Positions 53,313 to 62,900 of a DNA stretch of 63,730 nucleotides are shown here, in pieces. The stretch spans positions 1 through 63,730 of the forward strand of contig NZ_KV822206.1 in NCBI RefSeq assembly GCF_001815865.1, read 5' to 3'. Origin of the DNA: Abiotrophia sp. HMSC24B09. Its GTDB lineage: Bacteria > Bacillota > Bacilli > Lactobacillales > Aerococcaceae. Made by a program: the position numbers and the translations under genes. The number at the start of each line of letters is the position of its first letter. Within the stretch, counting starts at the first letter, position 1. Under the pieces are notes generated by a model that worked only from the letters and a program-made list of their open reading frames with translations, had not been told where the DNA came from and did no database searches.

Positions 53313-53372
53313 ATGAAATTAACTGACTTCTTACGCCGAGTTAGTCAGCTAGTTTCGCATGTGTGTATATGA
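53313..53372 (+). CDS. 19-codon leader ORF overlapping the glgC start
   Basis: ATG 53313 follows aaaggag with good spacing and codes for 19 residues ([14 protein letters not shown]...). Its TGA overlaps the glgC ATG (ATGA at 53369-53372). glgC has no RBS of its own, so its translation probably depends on ribosomes ending here. Short inverted repeats (taact/agtta, ctgac/gtcag) lie inside. Whether the peptide itself matters is unknown. Confidence 0.5.
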   Translation: MKLTDFLRRVSQLVSHVCI

Positions 53373-54520
53373 AACAAGATATGATCGCGATGATTTTAGC
53401 CGGTGGTCAAGGGACCCGTCTGGGTGTCTTAACCAAACAAACGGCTAAGCCAGCCGTTCCCTTTGGAGGGAAATACCGCATTATTGACTTTGCTTTAAGT
53501 AACTGCGCCAACTCTGGGATTAAGAATATTGGGGTAGTAACCCAGTATCAACCTCTAGAGCTTAACGAACACATTGGCAAAGGGGCAGCCTGGGGCTTAA
53601 CCAGCCGTTCAGGTGGGGCTACCATCCTCCAACCTTACTCTAGCTCAGATGGCGAGAAATGGTTCAAGGGGACTGCCAATGCCATCTACCAAAACATCAG
53701 CTATATTGATTCCTTGGATCCTAAGTATGTCCTCATTCTATCAGGTGACCACATCTACAAGATGGACTATGCAGCCATGTTAGAAGACCACATCAAGAAC
53801 AAAGCTAGCTTGACCGTTGGGGTTATCCCAGTGCCGATGAAGGAAGCTTCACGGTTCGGGATTATGAACACGGACCAAAATAGTCGTATCATCGAGTTCG
53901 AAGAAAAACCAGCGCAACCTAAGAGCAACCTAGCATCCATGGGGATCTATATCTTCAATTGGGAAACCTTGCGTCGCTACTTAGTGGAAGACCAAGCTAA
54001 GAACCGCGAGATGGAAGACTTCGGTAAGAACGTGATTCCAGCCTACCTAAGCAATGCTGAAAACTGCTTTGCCTACTCATTTGAAGGCTACTGGAAAGAC
54101 GTGGGTACTATCGAATCTCTCTGGGAAGCTAACATGGAATTCTTGGACCCAGAACATCCACTCAACATTAGTGAGGATACTTGGCGGATTTATACCTCCA
54201 ACCCTGTGACCCCACCACAATTCTTAACAGAGGACGCGCAAATTAAGCACTCGCTAGTTGTGGATGGCTGTTACATTGCCGGCCAAGTGGACAACTCACT
54301 CCTGTCGCGTGATGTCAAGGTAGGGCCTAATAGCCAGGTTGACCATTCTGTGGTCATGTCCAGTGCCACCATCGGTAAAGGCTGTCGCGTTGAATATGCT
54401 ATTATCGGTGAACAAGCCGTGATTGCGGACGGGGCAAGTGTCATCGGGACCCCAGACCAAATTGCCACTGTAGGATATGCTGAAGTAGTAGGAGGACCAA
54501 AAAATGATGGTGAAGAATAA
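53369..54520 (+). CDS. glgC: Glucose-1-phosphate adenylyltransferase, GlgC subunit
   Basis: A 383-residue enzyme that makes ADP-glucose. It has [22 protein letters not shown] (nucleotide-binding loop; given in part), [35 protein letters not shown] and a C-terminal left-handed beta helix. The catalytic Asp and binding Lys are present, so this is the active subunit. Start: ATG 53369, coupled to the leader ORF; an in-frame GTG at 53363 is possible. The end overlaps glgD by 17 bases. Confidence 0.95.
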   Translation: MKQDMIAMILAGGQGTRLGVLTKQTAKPAVPFGGKYRIIDFALSNCANSGIKNIGVVTQYQPLELNEHIGKGAAWGLTSRSGGATILQPYSSSDGEKWFKGTANAIYQNISYIDSLDPKYVLILSGDHIYKMDYAAMLEDHIKNKASLTVGVIPVPMKEASRFGIMNTDQNSRIIEFEEKPAQPKSNLASMGIYIFNWETLRRYLVEDQAKNREMEDFGKNVIPAYLSNAENCFAYSFEGYWKDVGTIESLWEANMEFLDPEHPLNISEDTWRIYTSNPVTPPQFLTEDAQIKHSLVVDGCYIAGQVDNSLLSRDVKVGPNSQVDHSVVMSSATIGKGCRVEYAIIGEQAVIADGASVIGTPDQIATVGYAEVVGGPKNDGEE

Positions 54521-55655
54521 GTTATGTGCGATTCTCAATTTGACCGAAGATGATCAATTATTAAAACCATTGACCCAAAACCGGCCCATTGCCGCCTTAC
54601 CATTTGCTGACCGCTATCGGGTGATTGACTTCGCCTTATCCAGCATTTGCCATGCGGAAATTGATTCGGTAGCCCTCTTCATCGCTGAATCAGGTCGTTC
54701 AATCTATGACCACATCCGTTCCGGGGCAGCTTGGGACTTGGATTCTCAAGTATCAGGTGGGATTTTCACCTTCTCTCAACAGAACTGGAAGCTCCGCCAC
54801 CACCAAGAAAACCTCTACGAAGATTACTACTACAACCATCGGGTCTTCATGTCTCGGGCTAAGGCTGAGTACGTCTTTGTAGCCGGTTCTAAGATTATTG
54901 CCAACGTGGATATCCGCGGCGTCTTCCGCCACCATGTGGCTGAAGGTAAGGATATTACCCTTATCTACAAACAATTAGACAAAGAAAAATTAGGCGATCA
55001 AAACCCTAAATCTCGTGCCCTTAAATTCGATGCCAACCGCCAAGTCATGGGATTGGTTGAGTACGGTGATTTAGGGGAGGAAGAGAAGGTAGATGCTTCC
55101 CTCAGCATGTACTTCCTCAGCGTTAAGACCCTTAACGATATCATTGACCGGGCGGTGGACGAAGAAGTCTACATGGAAGTGGATGAATTGATTCAACACT
55201 ATCTCTTAGACTACACTGTCAACCCATACAAGTATACAGGCTATATGGCCAACATTGACTCCATTCAACGTTACTACAAGGCTAATATGGACATGTTAGA
55301 CCGTCAAAACTTCACTTCCTTGTTCTACTCAAGCCAACCAATCTTGACTAAGACCAAGAACGGGGTACCGTCCTACTATGCGCCAAGTTCTGATGTGCGT
55401 TCATCTGTCGTGGCCTCTGGTTCTTACCTAGCAGGTAAGGTGGAACGCTCACTCATTTCCCGTAAGGTACATGTATCGGAAGGGGCTCATGTCAAGGATT
55501 CCATCATCCTACAAGGAACTAAGATTGGCGATGGGGCACGTGTTGAATACGCCATCCTGGACAAGGGCTGTGTCGTTGAACCAGGCGCTCACGTCATTGG
55601 GACACCTGACAATGTGGTCGTGATTAGCAAGAACACCGTCATTCCAGCAGAATAA
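54504..55655 (+). CDS. glgD: GlgD subunit of glucose-1-phosphate adenylyltransferase
   Basis: A 383-residue homologue of GlgC with the same fold but a degenerate nucleotide loop: where GlgC has GGQGTR, this has [11 protein letters not shown], so it is a regulatory partner rather than a catalyst. [16 protein letters not shown] and the beta-helix end ([15 protein letters not shown]) are kept. In Firmicutes GlgCD forms a heterotetramer. aggagg inside glgC serves as RBS. Confidence 0.94.
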   Translation: MMVKNKLCAILNLTEDDQLLKPLTQNRPIAALPFADRYRVIDFALSSICHAEIDSVALFIAESGRSIYDHIRSGAAWDLDSQVSGGIFTFSQQNWKLRHHQENLYEDYYYNHRVFMSRAKAEYVFVAGSKIIANVDIRGVFRHHVAEGKDITLIYKQLDKEKLGDQNPKSRALKFDANRQVMGLVEYGDLGEEEKVDASLSMYFLSVKTLNDIIDRAVDEEVYMEVDELIQHYLLDYTVNPYKYTGYMANIDSIQRYYKANMDMLDRQNFTSLFYSSQPILTKTKNGVPSYYAPSSDVRSSVVASGSYLAGKVERSLISRKVHVSEGAHVKDSIILQGTKIGDGARVEYAILDKGCVVEPGAHVIGTPDNVVVISKNTVIPAE

Positions 55656-55665
55656 AGGAGTCGCC

Positions 55666-57102
55666 ATGAAAGTTTTATTTGCTTCCGCAGAAGCGGCACC
55701 CTTTTTCAAGACGGGCGGGCTAGGTGACGTTGCCTATGCCTTGCCTAAGGAATTAGCTAAGCAGGGTGTAGACATTCGCGTGGTCCTGCCTTACTACACC
55801 CAAACGCCTCAGCAATACAAGGACCAAATCCAAGAAATTGCCCATTTCCGTTTCCAATTAGGAGGCCGGAATGTCTACTGCGGTATTAAGTATTTGGAAA
55901 TGGACGGGGTCAAGTACTACTTCATCGATAACTTGGCATACTTTGACCGTCCGGCCCTCTATGGCCAATGGGATGATGGCGAACGCTTCGGCTACTTCTC
56001 AACGGCTATTATTGAGATGCTGGAAGTCATTGACTGGATTCCAGACATTATTCACTGTAATGACTGGCACACCGCTATGGTGCCCGTGCTCTTGGTGGAC
56101 CGTTATCACTGGAAAGACCGCTTGCGTCATATCCGCAAGGTCTTGACCATTCACAACCTACGTTTCCAAGGGGTCTATGATCCAGCCATCCTAGGTCAAG
56201 TCTTCGGGACTGGCTATAATGTCTATACCGAAGATGGGGTCAAGTACTATGACCGGGTCAACTATCTCAAGGGCGGCATTAACTTCTCTGACCGTATTAC
56301 GACGGTGAGTCCAACCTATGCCCATGAGATTACTACCCAAGCCTTTGGTGAGAACCTAGAAGGGGTCCTCAAGTACAATGAATGGAAACTAAGCGGGATT
56401 ATTAACGGTATTGACTATGACCTCAATAATCCTGAGACAGATCCACTCATTCCTCATCACTTTAATGTCTCGGACTTAAGTGGTAAGGCAGCTAACAAGG
56501 CGGCCTTGCAAGAACGCTTAGGCTTGCCAGTCAATCCAGATGTGGCCATTATTGGTATGGTCTCTCGCTTGACCGACCAGAAGGGCTTCCAGTTAGTGGA
56601 AGAACGCATGGAAGAATTACTGCAAGCAGAAGTTCAGGTAGTCCTCTTAGGGACTGGGGAGCCGCAATTCGAGCACTCCTTCCGTTACTTCGAGTCACGT
56701 TATCCTGACAAGATGAAGAGTCTCATTACCTTTGACTTGGGCCTAGCCCAACAAATCTATGCTAGCTGTGACTTCTTCTTGATGCCAAGTGCCTTCGAGC
56801 CTTGCGGTCTGTCACAACTCATGGCCATGCGCTATGGGACCTTGCCAATTGTCCATGAGACAGGGGGCTTGCGTGACACCGTTCAACCTTACAACCAATA
56901 TACCGGGGAGGGGACAGGTTATTCCTTTAATCGTTTCGACGGTTGGACCATGCTCCAAACCATCTACTATGCGCTAGATGTCTACTATAACCGACCTGGC
57001 GCTCACAAGCAATTGGTAGAACAGGCCATGACCCGAGACTTCTCTTGGACCGGGCCAACCAAAGAATACTTAGCCCTCTACCATTCGCTACTTCAAGGAT
57101 AG
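55666..57102 (+). CDS. glgA: Glycogen synthase
   Basis: A 478-residue GT5 glycosyltransferase using ADP-glucose. The N-terminus has KVLFASAEAAPFFKTGGLGD (K-x-G-G-L binding motif). Further on are HCNDWHTAMVPVLL, GIDYDLNNPE, VSRLTDQKGFQL, and the C-terminal PSAFEPCGLSQLMAMRYG. Length is normal. It follows glgD by 10 bp (aaaggag RBS). Confidence 0.96.
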   Translation: MKVLFASAEAAPFFKTGGLGDVAYALPKELAKQGVDIRVVLPYYTQTPQQYKDQIQEIAHFRFQLGGRNVYCGIKYLEMDGVKYYFIDNLAYFDRPALYGQWDDGERFGYFSTAIIEMLEVIDWIPDIIHCNDWHTAMVPVLLVDRYHWKDRLRHIRKVLTIHNLRFQGVYDPAILGQVFGTGYNVYTEDGVKYYDRVNYLKGGINFSDRITTVSPTYAHEITTQAFGENLEGVLKYNEWKLSGIINGIDYDLNNPETDPLIPHHFNVSDLSGKAANKAALQERLGLPVNPDVAIIGMVSRLTDQKGFQLVEERMEELLQAEVQVVLLGTGEPQFEHSFRYFESRYPDKMKSLITFDLGLAQQIYASCDFFLMPSAFEPCGLSQLMAMRYGTLPIVHETGGLRDTVQPYNQYTGEGTGYSFNRFDGWTMLQTIYYALDVYYNRPGAHKQLVEQAMTRDFSWTGPTKEYLALYHSLLQG

Positions 57103-57107
57103 TTAGC

Positions 57108-57145
57108 TCAGAAGAGACCAAGCGCTTGCTTGCGTCTCTTTCTTG
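57108..57145 (+). other. Weak hairpin between glgA and glgP
   Basis: agaagagac pairs with gtctctttctt around an aagcgctt-containing loop, followed by a mixed T-rich stretch. It could reduce, rather than stop, transcription into glgP. Confidence 0.5.
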
Positions 57146-57177
57146 GGCTTATGCCACAATTATTTAGGAGGAAATCA

Positions 57178-59601
57178 ATGAAGGTCGATGCATTCAAAGA
57201 CGCCTATAAGAAGAAGTTTGAAGACATGTTCGCCGTGCCTTATACCTCTGGTAGCACCACCGAACAATTCCAAGCCTTAGGCCAATTATTACGCTCTATC
57301 TATACTGACAAATGGGTCCACTACAACCAAGGAAAACTAGACAGCAAGCAGAAGCAAGTCTTCTACTTCTCCATGGAGTTCTTGCCAGGTCGCCAGCTCA
57401 AGCGTTATTTGCTTAACTTAGACTTGTTAGACACGGCGCGGACTGCCCTAGAAGAATTGGGCTTGGACTTTGAAGCCGTAGCGGCGGCGGAAGTCGATCC
57501 AGCCTTAGGGAACGGGGGCTTGGGCCGTTTGGCTTCTTGCTTCATGGATTCCATGGCAGCCACTGGCGTGCCGGGCAATGGTTGCGGTATTCGCTACCGT
57601 TATGGGCTCTTCAAGCAGAAATTCATCGACGGCTACCAAATTGAATTGCCAGAAAACTGGTTGCGTAACCCTAACTCCTGGGAAGTTCGCAAGGAATCCA
57701 AGTCGGTCATTGTCCGCTTTGGTGGTAATGTCTGGTTGGAAGCCAATCAGTATGGGGACTTGAAGCCAGTCTATGAGAATACCTTTGATGTCTTGGCGGT
57801 GCCTTACGATACGCCACAAATCGGCTATCGTAATGACGTGGTCAACAACCTACGTCTCTTCACGGCCGAAATTCCGCCAGGCCACGAGTCTTATTTCACG
57901 ACCCCTGAACAACGCAAGGAAATTCAAGAGATCACCGAAGTCCTCTATCCAGATGACTCCAACTATGAAGGCCGACTCTTACGCCTCAAGCAAGAATACT
58001 TCATGTGTTCAGCTGGGATTCAAAGCATTGTTCGTTACTTTAAGAGCTTGGACTTGCCTTGGAGCGTCTTCCCTGATAAGGTGGCTATCCACATTAACGA
58101 TACCCATCCAACCCTCTGTATTCCAGAATTGATGCGGATTCTGGTCGACGAAGAGAGCCTGACTTGGGGGCAAGCTTGGAATATCGTTAAGAAATCAACT
58201 TCCTATACCAACCACACCATCTTGGCGGAAGCCATGGAACGTTGGCCAATCTACATGATTGAGGGCCTCTTGCCACGGATTATGCAGATTATCTATGAAA
58301 TCAACCGACGTCACTTGGTTAACAAGACCGCCCTCTACGGGGCGGAACTAGCCCACCGTACGGCGCCAATCGACGGGGACCAAGTTCTCATGGCTAACCT
58401 GGCCATTATTGCCAGCCACAGTGTTAACGGGGTCGCCAAGCTCCATACCGAGATTTTGGAACACTACACCTTGCGGGACTTCAAGACCATCTATCCATTC
58501 CGCTTCAACAACAAGACCAATGGGGTGACCCACCGCCGTTGGGTGCAACTAGCCAATGAAGGCCTCAGCAAGGTCTTAGACCAATATATTGGCGACCGGT
58601 GGCGCTTCAAGCCACGGGAAATGAACATTCTCCAAGCCTTCCGTGACAATGATGAGGTATTAGAAAAACTACAAGAAGTCAAGCTATCCAATAAGGAACG
58701 CTTTGCTCGTTTCGTTAAGGAAGAGATGAAGCTAGACATTGATCCGACTGCCTTATTTGACGTGCAAATCAAGCGACTCCATGCCTACAAGCGCCAACTC
58801 CTGCAAGTCATGCATATTGTAGATCGCTACTTGACCCTCAAGGAGAATCCTAAGGCTGACTTTGCTAAGCGGGTCTTCATTTTCGGGGCCAAGGCGGCGC
58901 CAAGCTACCACTATGCTAAGTCTGTCATCAAGATTATTAATGAATTGGCTAATTTGGTTAACAATGACCCAGCTATTGGCGACAAGATCAAGATTGTCTT
59001 TGTAGAAAACTATGGGGTTTCCCTAGCCGAATTGATTATTCCTGCTGCTAACTTATCGGAACAAATTTCCTTGGCGGGTAAGGAAGCGTCCGGGACTTCT
59101 AACATGAAGTTAATGGCTAACGGGGCTTTAACCATGGCGACCTTGGACGGTGCCAATGTCGAAATCTACGACCTAGTCGGTGACGACAACATCTTCCTCT
59201 TTGGTATGACGGCCGACGATGTCCAAAAATTGCGTGAGGCTAATAACTACTACTCACGGGGCATCTATGAGGAAAATCCACAGATTAAGCGTGTGCTCAA
59301 TGCCTTCATTGACGGGACCATACCTAATATCGAAGCAGAAGGGCGCGAAATCTTCGATTCCTTGGTCCTCTACAATGATGAGTACTTCCTCTTGCAAGAC
59401 TACCCAAGCTTCTATGAGGCGCAAATGGCTGCTGACAAGCTCTATCAAGAGCCTAAGGAATGGGCTAAACGTGCCCTGACCAATATTGCCTACTCGGGCA
59501 AATTCTCGTCAGACTACACCATCTTGCGCTACGCCGAAAGCATCTGGAATGTGTCGCCTGAGACCAACTTGCTTGGCGAAGGCTTCAGCAATCTAGACTA
59601 A
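57178..59601 (+). CDS. glgP: Glycogen phosphorylase
   Basis: An 807-residue PLP enzyme that releases glucose-1-phosphate from glycogen or maltodextrin. It shows GNGGLGRLASCF, NDTHPTLCIPELMRIL, NNKTNGVTHRRW, FDVQIKRLHAYKRQLL and the PLP lysine K644 in EASGTSNMKLMANG. I place the start at ATG 57178 (RBS taggagg); an in-frame ATG at 57130 has no RBS. Last gene of the glycogen operon; a strong terminator follows. Confidence 0.96.
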   Translation: MKVDAFKDAYKKKFEDMFAVPYTSGSTTEQFQALGQLLRSIYTDKWVHYNQGKLDSKQKQVFYFSMEFLPGRQLKRYLLNLDLLDTARTALEELGLDFEAVAAAEVDPALGNGGLGRLASCFMDSMAATGVPGNGCGIRYRYGLFKQKFIDGYQIELPENWLRNPNSWEVRKESKSVIVRFGGNVWLEANQYGDLKPVYENTFDVLAVPYDTPQIGYRNDVVNNLRLFTAEIPPGHESYFTTPEQRKEIQEITEVLYPDDSNYEGRLLRLKQEYFMCSAGIQSIVRYFKSLDLPWSVFPDKVAIHINDTHPTLCIPELMRILVDEESLTWGQAWNIVKKSTSYTNHTILAEAMERWPIYMIEGLLPRIMQIIYEINRRHLVNKTALYGAELAHRTAPIDGDQVLMANLAIIASHSVNGVAKLHTEILEHYTLRDFKTIYPFRFNNKTNGVTHRRWVQLANEGLSKVLDQYIGDRWRFKPREMNILQAFRDNDEVLEKLQEVKLSNKERFARFVKEEMKLDIDPTALFDVQIKRLHAYKRQLLQVMHIVDRYLTLKENPKADFAKRVFIFGAKAAPSYHYAKSVIKIINELANLVNNDPAIGDKIKIVFVENYGVSLAELIIPAANLSEQISLAGKEASGTSNMKLMANGALTMATLDGANVEIYDLVGDDNIFLFGMTADDVQKLREANNYYSRGIYEENPQIKRVLNAFIDGTIPNIEAEGREIFDSLVLYNDEYFLLQDYPSFYEAQMAADKLYQEPKEWAKRALTNIAYSGKFSSDYTILRYAESIWNVSPETNLLGEGFSNLD

Positions 59602-59610
59602 TCAGCACAC

Positions 59611-59640
59611 AAGACCGAGATCCAGTCTCGGTCTTTTTTT
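59611..59640 (+). terminator. Terminator of the glycogen operon
   Basis: A 10-bp stem (59611-59620 with 59626-59635), 5-nt loop and seven T. Confidence 0.93.
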
Positions 59641-59974
59641 GTGCGGTTTGAAAGTACTAGGCCTTATGTGGTCCTAAACACTAAATATAGTTAGTGAAAT
59701 TCGCCTATCGTTCGCTATTAAGTAATGTGATGATTGCTTGTTTAGTCAAGAAGCACTTGCATGTGCAATAGTAAAATTTTGTTGCTGAAATACTGAAAAA
59801 TACCGTGCATTTTACTAGTAGATGTATTATAATTAGCTACGGAATTAAATAGGTGGCTATTCACAATGAAGCTTTATCCTAACGAAGTGCTGGTGTTTTC
59901 TTTTTCATGGGGGAGGATGAGCATCAAGGTGATCATCTATTTGCTAGAATTAAGGTTAAGGGGGACAAGAGTCA
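59641..59974 (+). promoter_or_regulatory. Long upstream region of the CshA-like adhesin
   Basis: About 330 bp without an ORF of note. A TATAAT at 59828-59833 is the best -10, though no good -35 is 17 bp upstream. The leader would then be about 140 nt. It contains a small inverted repeat (gcacttgcatgtgc) at about 59752 and a gggggacaag RBS region just before ATG 59975. Confidence 0.5.
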
Positions 59975-62900
59975 ATGTTCAGTAAGAATAATAAACTGAT
60001 GAATGACCAAGGCAAGGGCGAGAAGATTACTCGCTACAGTATTAAAAAGTATAGCTTCGGCGCTGTCTCAGTTGCGGTGGCTTTCGGTATTTATTTTGCC
60101 AATGGGCCGGTGGTGTCGGCTCAAGAGCTAAGCAATAGCAGTGACTTGGTAAGCGCTAGTCAAGTACCAGTAGCGCCGGAGAGCCAAGCACCTGATCAGG
60201 AGCAGTCGCAAGCAGCTAGCCAAGCTGCAGAGTCAAGCGCTAAGGAGCTGGAGTCTTCAAGTCAAGCATCAGAATCATCTAGCCAAGCAGACCAACAAAG
60301 TCAGGCCAGTGAGACGAGTCAAGAAGCGGCACAGGAGCTTTCAGACTCCGCGCAGCCTGAAGCAAAAGCAGAAGTTGCACCTCAAGCGGACAAGCCAGTG
60401 CTGAAAACACCAGGCTATCCAGTCAAGCCAGTAGCCAAACCTACTAGCTCAGCTATGCCACGGCCAAGCAGCCAAGGCCAAGCCATTCCTAAGGGGACAG
60501 GTTTCCGCGATAGTGGGGCGACTGGGATTCCTATCGGGACAGGTCCTGCCGGAGCAGACGATGCAACTTCTACGCCTCGGGTTGATAAACCAAGCTTGGA
60601 TGAATCAGTTAAGAAAGACAGTGTTCAGTTAGCTAAGCAAATTAGTTGGCTTGATTTTTCAGATAGCGCAAGTTGGAAAAACTTGGATCCACGTGGCGGT
60701 CTTCAAGTAGGGACTACCTTCACCAAGGAAATTTCACCTGGCTATGTAGTGACCTTAACGGTCAAAGAGCTCAAGCCTTTTAACTCAACTGAAATCTATA
60801 GAAAACGGGTCGCAGGTACTGCAACAGAGGGGACCTATAACCCCAACGCTGAGAATGGTTTCTTACAATCTGCGCGAGATTATGGTAAAACACCACCTCC
60901 TTCAGTTACAGGGGCAGCCCAGAACCAATGGACGACCATACGTGACCAAGGCTTCAATACTCAGAATCGAAAGACTCAATTGGTTTATCCAAAAAACTCT
61001 ACCAACTGGGGGGTAAAATTCGATATTGAGGCTACCTATCTTGGTAAGCGGGTGGCCCCTACGGTGGTTATGGCCGATGGTGAAGATGCCAACCCAGGTG
61101 AATTCGCAATCTTTACTACTAATGGTTCGGGTTGGGAATACATGGGTGAATGGAAGAAGAGCAGTCCGGCCAAAGAAGCTTATACGGTTATCACCAAAAA
61201 AATGTTGGATGATGAGGACGTTAGGTTAAGGGGTCTTTTAATCTTAAAAGATAAGAGCGTAGACTGGTATAAATATCTCAGTCCAGATACTGTGACAGGA
61301 GGTCTGGGTACTCAGGTCTTCGGACCAAACCGTTCTAACGAACGGACGGTTCCTGTCGTGATGACGCGTGGGGCCTCTGAAGTAGGATTTTATGTTGCAT
61401 CATCTGGGCAACAAGCCATGATGATGGGCTTCCTCGTGGTAGATGGGAGTGATGCGCCTGAGAGTTATGGCGAAGCCTTCCATACCATTTCAGGACGTGA
61501 CTCAGTGACCAACGCCCCTATTAATCAACCTTATTTAGGGACAACACCAGCTGATATTGATGTTGAGTCAGCTAATGACTGGCTTCTGGATGATAAAAAG
61601 GAACACAATGACGAAGGCGCGAGTCAATTACTTGCGGATGATCAATTAAGCAAGTCTAACGATCTCTTAGACTTGGATAAGGCCAAAAATGGGACCTATA
61701 CAATTAAAATTAAGGCTAATCCAAATGGTAATGCTAAATCCTATGTCAAGGCATGGATTGACTTCAATAAAAATGGAGTTTTCGATGAGGATGAAGCAAG
61801 TAACTTACAAGAGGTTACGACTGCTGGAGACTATACCTTGACCTTTAAGGCCAATCCAGCCATTAATGGAGGTCAAGTTGATGAATTGGGCATGCGCTTC
61901 CGTATTGCCACTAACGCGGGAGATATTGAGAAGCCAACAGGTATTGCCTTTAGTGGTGAAGTAGAAGATATGCTCTTGCACCGCATCTTCCCACCAAAAG
62001 GCGAGAAGCAAACAACGGATGGCTTCACGGGTGAAACTCAGAATGCGACCCTACACTTTACTACAAGTGGGGGGAGCAGAGATGATAATAATGCCACGAC
62101 TATCATGAGTAGCCAAGCGCCTCAAGTCTTAGACAATCAGGGCAATGTTTTGCAGTCAGCGGATGGCACGACTTATATTCGTCCAGAAGGGACCTATGTG
62201 GTGACCAGCAATGGCAATGACGTGCAAGTAGCCTTCACGCCAAATGCGGCCTTTTCTGGAACTGCTGAGGGAATCAACATTCGTTGGACTGACAGCAACG
62301 GCACCTCGACTGGTTGGAATTCTACTGATGCGTCTGACCCTAATAAGAATGACCAATTATCCACTATGGACGGTCGTTATGTGCCAACCGTTCGGAAGAT
62401 TCCTAACTATGAAACGACTGGCATTCAAGGGCTAGATCAAAACAAAATGCTAGTCTTTAACGATGATGATACCAGTGCGACTCCTGTCACACCAGACGCG
62501 TCCCGTCCTGCTAGCTTTGTGAATGCCAGTGGTCAGCCAGTAGTTGGTAACACAGTGCCTGCCATGGCCAATGGCCAGCAAGTCGGGACCTATGAATTGG
62601 ATCCAAACACCGGCCAAGTGACTTTCAAGCCTAACAAAAACTTTTATGGCACGCCAGACCCAGTGGTGGTTCAAGTCAATGATACAGATGGTAAACCACA
62701 CCGGGCGCGTTACCAACCTAAGGTAACCCAGGTGACGCCAACCAGCACCAATGCGGAGTCAACCGGCCTTCAAGGTCAGCCACAAAGTGGTAAGCCAAGC
62801 TTCAACCCAGGTGACCAAGCCGTGCCGATTGATATGGCTAAACCAATGACCTTTGAAAATGGGACTGACACCTTGGTAGTAGCAGATCAAGGGACCTATA

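Noticed and set aside
53363..53368. GTG start for glgC at 53363
   Set aside because: It has no RBS, and ATG 53369 overlaps the leader ORF stop in the usual coupling arrangement.
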